Positions 60,111-64,000 of a DNA stretch of 64,000 nt are shown one piece after another. The first letter of the stretch is position 1. Each line of letters opens with the position of its first letter. Source of the DNA: Demequina phytophila (GTDB lineage Bacteria; Actinomycetota; Actinomycetes; Actinomycetales; Demequinaceae). The position numbers were made by a program, and so were the translations under genes. The stretch spans positions 62,001-126,000 of the forward strand of contig NZ_BBLW01000001.1 in NCBI RefSeq assembly GCF_000971135.1, in the 5' to 3' direction. Below the pieces are notes generated by a model. That model saw only the letters and a list, made by a program, of their open reading frames with translations. It was not told the DNA's origin and searched no databases.

Positions 60111-61321
60111 GCGGCGTCCCGGGCGTCGTAGAGGTCTCCCAGATGCGAGCGAGTGATGTCCCAGCGATACGCGAGCCGACCGAGACCGCTCGATCCCGAC
60201 CACCGGTCCAGGGCCGACTGATTGTGGAGGCGCGCTCGGCCTCCCTTGATCTGACGCTCGCGATTGGACACGAGACGTGCCGCTTCCGGACTGGTCACCA
60301 GGTCATCGTCGGCTTCGACCACCGTGAGCCATTCGTCGACGAACGTCCGGGTCATCGACCGCAGTCGCGGGTTGCGCTCGGCGATGGTCGCCCAGAACGC
60401 CGCCCGGTCCCATTCGCGGGCCGCCTGCGCGGGCGCCTCCTCACGCTGCCATGAGACCAATGCGGCCTCGTGCCTGTCGCGTGCGTCATCCCGTCCGGAC
60501 TTCCGCGCGAGCGCGACGTTGTAGACGAGTGCGGCACCGTGCATGACGAGGCTGAAACGCCGGGCGTGGTCGACCAATGCGCGATTCGCGGGGTCGAGCG
60601 CGTCGAGGTTCGCGATCTCCCAGGGCGCTGTTGCTGCGGTGTCGCCAAGTCCCGACCCGAGATTCTCGGGACGGTTGCGGACCAGCCACGCGAGCAGCGA
60701 GCCGTGCGTGGATGTCGCGATGCGTGTCGAGAGGTACTCCTCGTCCTCGGGCGTGAGCACGAAGGTCACCTTCGCCATGAGATCTTCGGGCGCAGAGTGA
60801 AGGTTCGCGTCGATACCCGACGAGGGAAGCAGCTCGCGAGCCTCAGGGTCGTCGGCGGCCGCGGTGCGGCGCGCAAGGCTGCGAAAGTCGCTCTGCTTCC
60901 TGAAGAACCCTTGCGCCGAGCCGGCATCGACGATCCCCCACCGCCCGAGCACGGACCAGTAGGCGACGCTCGGCAGGCGCTTGAGCTGTCGTCCTGCGAC
61001 GTTGCCCATCACCCCTTCGACCTCGCCGCCCTGTGTCAGGCTGCCGATGAGCCGGAACTCGAGCTCGCGGAACTCGGCGGCCATGTAGTCGGGCGTGCGC
61101 TTCGCGGCGGCGCGCCGCATGAGCCACGGCAGGAACAGCACGTACCGGAGGCGCGTATGAAGGGTTGACGTGCCAGGGAACATGGCATCCGCAAGCGTGT
61201 CGCGTATGGAACCGATACCGAGCTCGTCGATGGTGCCCTGCTCGCGGAACAGCTCCACGATCTCGATCATCCTGCGGCGTTGCGCGTCGTCGTTGTCGAG
61301 CCAGCCGAAGCTTGAGGTCAT
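60107..61321 (-). CDS. DUF6361-like protein, first gene of the helicase/PLD operon
   Basis: A 404-residue protein of the DUF6361 type, with conserved SSFGWLDNDDAQRRRMIEIVELFREQGTIDELGIGSIRDTLADAMFPGTS, RLRYVLFLPWLM and ELEFRLIGSL in the first 110 residues. No enzyme motif is visible. The start ATG at 61321 was chosen as the beginning of the conserved segment; frames upstream lack conservation. It leads the operon of DUF6361-like protein, PLD nuclease and helicase; the family occurs with the same partners elsewhere, to my recollection, but its role is unknown. Confidence 0.72.
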   Translation of the reverse strand: MTSSFGWLDNDDAQRRRMIEIVELFREQGTIDELGIGSIRDTLADAMFPGTSTLHTRLRYVLFLPWLMRRAAAKRTPDYMAAEFRELEFRLIGSLTQGGEVEGVMGNVAGRQLKRLPSVAYWSVLGRWGIVDAGSAQGFFRKQSDFRSLARRTAAADDPEARELLPSSGIDANLHSAPEDLMAKVTFVLTPEDEEYLSTRIATSTHGSLLAWLVRNRPENLGSGLGDTAATAPWEIANLDALDPANRALVDHARRFSLVMHGAALVYNVALARKSGRDDARDRHEAALVSWQREEAPAQAAREWDRAAFWATIAERNPRLRSMTRTFVDEWLTVVEADDDLVTSPEAARLVSNRERQIKGGRARLHNQSALDRWSGSSGLGRLAYRWDITRSHLGDLYDARDAA

Positions 61322-61418
61322 GCCACGATTCTGGCCGCGCACGCACCAAACAGGGCCGCGCCACGAGCAGGCGCGCGACATCCGGAGCTCCGTCAGAGGC
61401 AGCCGCTACGGTCAGTAC

Positions 61419-62147
61419 ATGCCAGATCACCAGGACGCGACGGAGCACCCGGGGCCGACCTACCTTGGCTTGGACGCGTGCAAGACCGGGTGGGTCGTCG
61501 CCGTGATCGACGACTCTGGCTGGGTCGACGCCTTCGTCGCGCCCGCCATCGCCACCGCGGAGTCGCACGGCGTGGCCGCGTTCGGCGCCGGGCATCTGGT
61601 CGTCGACATCCCCATCGGCATCCCAGACGCCGGGCCGCGGTCGGCGGATCAAATCGCGCGACGCTTCATCTCCCCGCGCGGCTCGAGCGCCTTCCCCACC
61701 CCGGTCCGACCGGCGCTCATCGCACCGACCTACGAGGCGGCCCGCGTTGCGTCGCTTGCCGCGTTCGGCAAGAGCCTTTCCAAGCAGGCGTACGCGATCG
61801 CGGACCGGATCCTGGACGTGGACGGCCACGTCGCAAGCGCCACCATCCCGATTCTCGAGCGCCATCCCGAGGTGAGCTTCCGCGCGATGGCGGGCGAAGG
61901 CATTGTCTACCCCAAGAAGGCCTTCGCGGGAGCCTCGCTGCGGCTGGCGCTGCTTGCAGCCGAGGGTATCGACGTCCCTGTCGGGATCGAACGCTCGCTG
62001 CCCGGGGCGGCTTGGGACGACGTGCTTGACGCCGCTGCCATGGCGTGGACCGCGCGGCGCGTGGCGCGCGGCGAGGCCGACCGTTTCCCCGCGGAGATCG
62101 ATTCCGAGCGCTTCAGCGACGGCATCGATTCGGCGATCTGGCTCTAG
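61419..62147 (+). CDS. DUF429 family protein (RNase H-like fold predicted)
   Basis: A 242-residue DUF429 protein. Conserved segments are YLGLDACKTGWVVAVID (Asp near the N-terminus), HLVVDIPIGIPDAGPRSADQIARRFISPRGSSAFPTP and AYAIADRILDVD, then ILERHPEVSFRAMAG (Glu, His) and WDDVLDAAAMAWTARRVARG (Asp-Asp-Ala-Ala), with acidic residues that would form an RNase H-like active site. Function unknown. The gene is divergent from the DUF6361-like gene, with a 97-base gap for both promoters. Whether it belongs to the defence island or to the flanking chromosome is uncertain. Confidence 0.85.
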   Translation: MPDHQDATEHPGPTYLGLDACKTGWVVAVIDDSGWVDAFVAPAIATAESHGVAAFGAGHLVVDIPIGIPDAGPRSADQIARRFISPRGSSAFPTPVRPALIAPTYEAARVASLAAFGKSLSKQAYAIADRILDVDGHVASATIPILERHPEVSFRAMAGEGIVYPKKAFAGASLRLALLAAEGIDVPVGIERSLPGAAWDDVLDAAAMAWTARRVARGEADRFPAEIDSERFSDGIDSAIWL

Positions 62148-62150
62148 GCG

Positions 62151-62489
62151 ATGGCACACAAACGCAACGCAGGCGCACGCGACACGCGTCCTGTGGCTAC
62201 CGACCTCAATACGCGTGTGTGGCCCTACCCGAAATCGTCACCGCAGTTGCTGACGCCTAGCGCACAGCGGTTCGCGGCGTGGCTTCGGTGGTGCTGGACG
62301 AGTGTCCTGGTGTGCGGCTGCACGTTCATCGTCGCCGCGTTAGGGCTCCTGGCGGTTCCAGCCAGCTCGCTCGTCGCGGCCGCGGCGGCCGGTGCGGCCC
62401 TCGCATGGGGCCTTAGCGTCTTCGCAACGGCCCTCACGGTCTCGTGGGCACCACGGCCTACCATCGAACTCGTGGAGACACTGTCGTGA
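62151..62489 (+). CDS. Hypothetical membrane protein (two helices)
   Basis: A 112-residue protein with a basic N-terminus and two hydrophobic segments, WTSVLVCGCTFIVAALGLLAVPASSLVAAAAAG and ALAWGLSVFATALTVSW, not recognised. It begins three bases after the DUF429 stop, without a clear ribosome site, and ends overlapping the next gene as GTGA, which suggests translation is coupled along the three genes. No function can be given. Confidence 0.6.
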   Translation: MAHKRNAGARDTRPVATDLNTRVWPYPKSSPQLLTPSAQRFAAWLRWCWTSVLVCGCTFIVAALGLLAVPASSLVAAAAAGAALAWGLSVFATALTVSWAPRPTIELVETLS

Positions 62490-63046
62490 CCACTGCGATC
62501 GTCGCCGGCGTCTTCGCGACCGCCGTCGCAACAGTGGTCACCGCGATCTGGCAACTTCGGGGCCTGCGGCATGCACGCGCAGCATTCGAAGCCCGCAAGC
62601 GCGAGGTCGGCATACAAGCCCCGCTTGAGTTCGACCTTCTCAGGACCCACGAGTTCATCCTCGCCGCCACAAGTCCGTCGCTCAGGGGCTTCCCATCGAC
62701 CGCCGAGTACGGTGACCGCACCGTCCTTCAACAGGATGCGTATCGCGCCAAGCTCCGTTCGCTAGCCGAGGATTCACACTTCCGCGAGTCGACAGCCAGC
62801 ACGACGTTGACGGTGATGGCGGGCGTCGCATCGCTCCCCGTGATCAACGCCACCAAGGCCTTGTGGGAGGCGCGGCGCCACCATGACGCGTTCCTCGCAG
62901 CCGAGGGAACATGGCTCGCCTGGCTGTTGGTGCTCGCCGTGCTCGTCGTGGGACCGGGCGTGGTGCGCATCGGCGAGGAAGCGCGGCGCAGTCGGATCCA
63001 TCAGCTCCTCGCGGCTTACGAGAACAGCGACGGGTCGCGTTCCTAA
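62486..63046 (+). CDS. Hypothetical protein with terminal membrane helices
   Basis: A 186-residue protein with an N-terminal helix TTAIVAGVFATAVATVVTAIWQL and a second C-terminal one, WLAWLLVLAVLVVGPGVVRIG, bracketing an Arg/Glu-rich soluble centre (RKREVGIQAPLEFDLLRTHEFILAA). Not recognised. It starts with GTG at 62486, overlapping the preceding gene's stop (GTGA), and has GGAG upstream. It may act as a partner of the preceding small membrane protein. Confidence 0.62.
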   Translation: MTTAIVAGVFATAVATVVTAIWQLRGLRHARAAFEARKREVGIQAPLEFDLLRTHEFILAATSPSLRGFPSTAEYGDRTVLQQDAYRAKLRSLAEDSHFRESTASTTLTVMAGVASLPVINATKALWEARRHHDAFLAAEGTWLAWLLVLAVLVVGPGVVRIGEEARRSRIHQLLAAYENSDGSRS

Positions 63047-63444
63047 CGACCGACGGACGAGAAGGACTCGCGTGGACCCGCCGGCGGGCTATTTTGCAGG
63101 GGCTCGGCCGAACGCACATCAGAGTGAAGCCTGGTCTGCGAGCCTCGCGCAGGGAACTTCGCCCACGACTCCTCTCCGCTCCGAGAGCCCACCCTGTTGT
63201 GCGCCAGCAAGACAGCACTGTGCGCGCACGCCACCGCGGCACGGCGTCCGCCGTAGCGGTGAGACGTCCCGCTGACGCCGTGCACAGCGTCAGCGCCACC
63301 CACTGAACCCCTGCATCGTCCCGTGACACCCGCTGCCGGAATACCCACCCCGGTACCCGCGTTGACGCCACCCGGCACCGCACGGGCTCCTCGCGCACAA
63401 TTCGAGAAGACGCCCACGCCCCACTCCCACAAGGAAGGCCCCTC
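63047..63444. other. Gap without a recognised gene
   Basis: The 398 bases carry no coding frame that I can support. One dispersed word (63313-63321) lies here. A TTGACG at 63362 and a CACAAT at 63396 are 28 bases apart, too far for a standard promoter. The promoter of the oxidoreductase gene must lie in the second half, with AAGGAAGG as its ribosome site. Confidence 0.5.
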
Positions 63445-64000
63445 ATGAAGGCACTGATTCACCACGCGTTCGGCAACCCGGCCGAGGTCCTCACCGTCGA
63501 GGACGTTCCCACCCCCGAGCCCGGCCCGGGCGAGGCGCGCGTCCGCCTCATCGTCTCCCCGATCCACAACCACGACCTGTGGACCGTGACCGGCAACTAC
63601 GGCTTCAAGCCCGAGATGCCCGCCCGCTCCGGCACGGAGGCCGTCGGCATTGTCGAGGCCGTCGGCGAGGGCGTCGAGATCCTCCAGCCCGGTACGCGGG
63701 TCGCGACGGGCGGCACGTTCGGCGTGTGGGCGGAGCAGTTCGTCGCCAAGGCCGCCGCGCTCATCCCCGTGCCGGACGGCATCCCCGACGACGTCGCCGC
63801 GCAGCTGGTCGCCATGCCCTTCTCCGGGATCAGCCTGCTCGACTCGCTCGACCTCGCCGAGGGCGACTGGATGATCCAGAACGCCGCCAACGGCGCCGTC
63901 GGCCGCCTGGTCGCGCAGCTGGCCGCCGCCCGCGGCATCAACGTGGTCGGCCTGGTCCGCCGCACCGACGGCATCGGCGAGCTCGCCGCCCAGGGCATCG
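63445..64000 (+). CDS. Zinc-type alcohol dehydrogenase/quinone oxidoreductase (MDR), N-terminal part
   Basis: The first 185 residues, cut by the window edge, of a medium-chain dehydrogenase/reductase: MKALIHHAFGNPAEVL, VPTPEPGPGEARVRLIVSPIHNHDLWTVTGNYG, GTEAVGIVEAVGEGVEIL, and the NAD(P)-binding start WMIQNAANGAVGRLVAQLAAARG. The quinone-oxidoreductase pattern (NAANGAVGRLV in place of a zinc-ADH GxGxxG, and no zinc Cys-His set in the visible part) suggests NADPH-dependent reduction of quinones or enones. The start ATG follows AAGGAAGG. Substrate and full length cannot be determined. Confidence 0.85.
   Translation, partial: MKALIHHAFGNPAEVLTVEDVPTPEPGPGEARVRLIVSPIHNHDLWTVTGNYGFKPEMPARSGTEAVGIVEAVGEGVEILQPGTRVATGGTFGVWAEQFVAKAAALIPVPDGIPDDVAAQLVAMPFSGISLLDSLDLAEGDWMIQNAANGAVGRLVAQLAAARGINVVGLVRRTDGIGELAAQGI

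Noticed and set aside
304-63321. The dispersed word as a polar, FtsK-guiding (KOPS-like) sequence
   Set aside because: Both orientations occur in similar numbers (18 and 13) without regional bias, so no polarity is visible in this window; a genome-scale test is still needed.
63362-63401. TTGACG ... CACAAT as promoter of the oxidoreductase gene
   Set aside because: The spacing of 28 bases is too long for a sigma-70-type promoter.

Overview
The window comes from a high-G+C Gram-positive bacterium, almost certainly an Actinomycetota of the order Micrococcales; Cellulomonadaceae or Demequinaceae are plausible but not proven. The evidence is the strong GAC/GCC/CTC codon bias, GTG starts, many ATGA/GTGA start-stop overlaps, a T-box-controlled eukaryotic-type ileS, a SigK/RskA pair, DUF6226, DUF6318 and DUF6390 proteins, and a group 3b NiFe hydrogenase with DosR-like boxes. 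There are no tRNA or rRNA genes, no CRISPR array and no recognisable insertion sequence.

0-13 kb: a truncated sulfurtransferase, ileS with its T-box leader, a YCII protein, two tandem glyoxalase-fold proteins, a DUF885 protein, a sugar-dehydrogenase lipoprotein, a DUF952 protein, a secreted-protein/lipoprotein pair, a membrane methyltransferase, an acyltransferase and a patatin. 13-16.7 kb: dipZ, a Met/Asp/Glu-rich lipoprotein, sigK and rskA, with a SigK-like promoter before dipZ and before the lipoprotein. 16.7-26 kb: a CPA1 antiporter, a hydrolase, DUF6226, ybaK, a GlcG-like gene, an acetyltransferase, and glpK and glpD. 26-33.7 kb: three small membrane proteins, each preceded by the same imperfect palindrome, a CoA-binding protein, an alpha/beta hydrolase and the sbcDC nuclease. 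34-45 kb: a NiFe hydrogenase locus. The gamma, delta and alpha subunits, a maturation protease, hypC, an EamA transporter and a DUF6390 protein form one tightly overlapped operon ending beside a CbiM/NikM-like permease. The beta subunit is separate, and both transcripts carry an identical DosR-like box 47 bases before the start codon.

45.4-61.3 kb: a defence island with visibly different composition. It holds DarG/DarT (DNA ADP-ribosylation toxin-antitoxin), a type I restriction-modification operon (hsdM-hsdS-hsdR), a GIY-YIG nuclease-like protein, a small winged-helix/zinc-ribbon protein, and an ATGA-coupled three-gene operon (DUF6361-like protein, phospholipase-D-like nuclease, large SF2 helicase) that looks like an uncharacterised antiviral module. 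A DUF429 protein, two small membrane proteins and the start of a zinc-type alcohol dehydrogenase/quinone oxidoreductase close the window.

The most unusual signal is not a gene. A short word, GGACGATGC (usually GGGACGATGC, sometimes extended to GGGACGATGCGCGG), occurs at least 31 times on the two strands combined, against fewer than one expected by base composition. It appears in coding and non-coding DNA and in three reading frames, using otherwise rare codons, and it is scarce in the defence island. Two other repeat families are present: paired inverted copies of CGTTTTCATGCAC in two convergent intergenic regions, and the palindrome family before the small membrane-protein genes.
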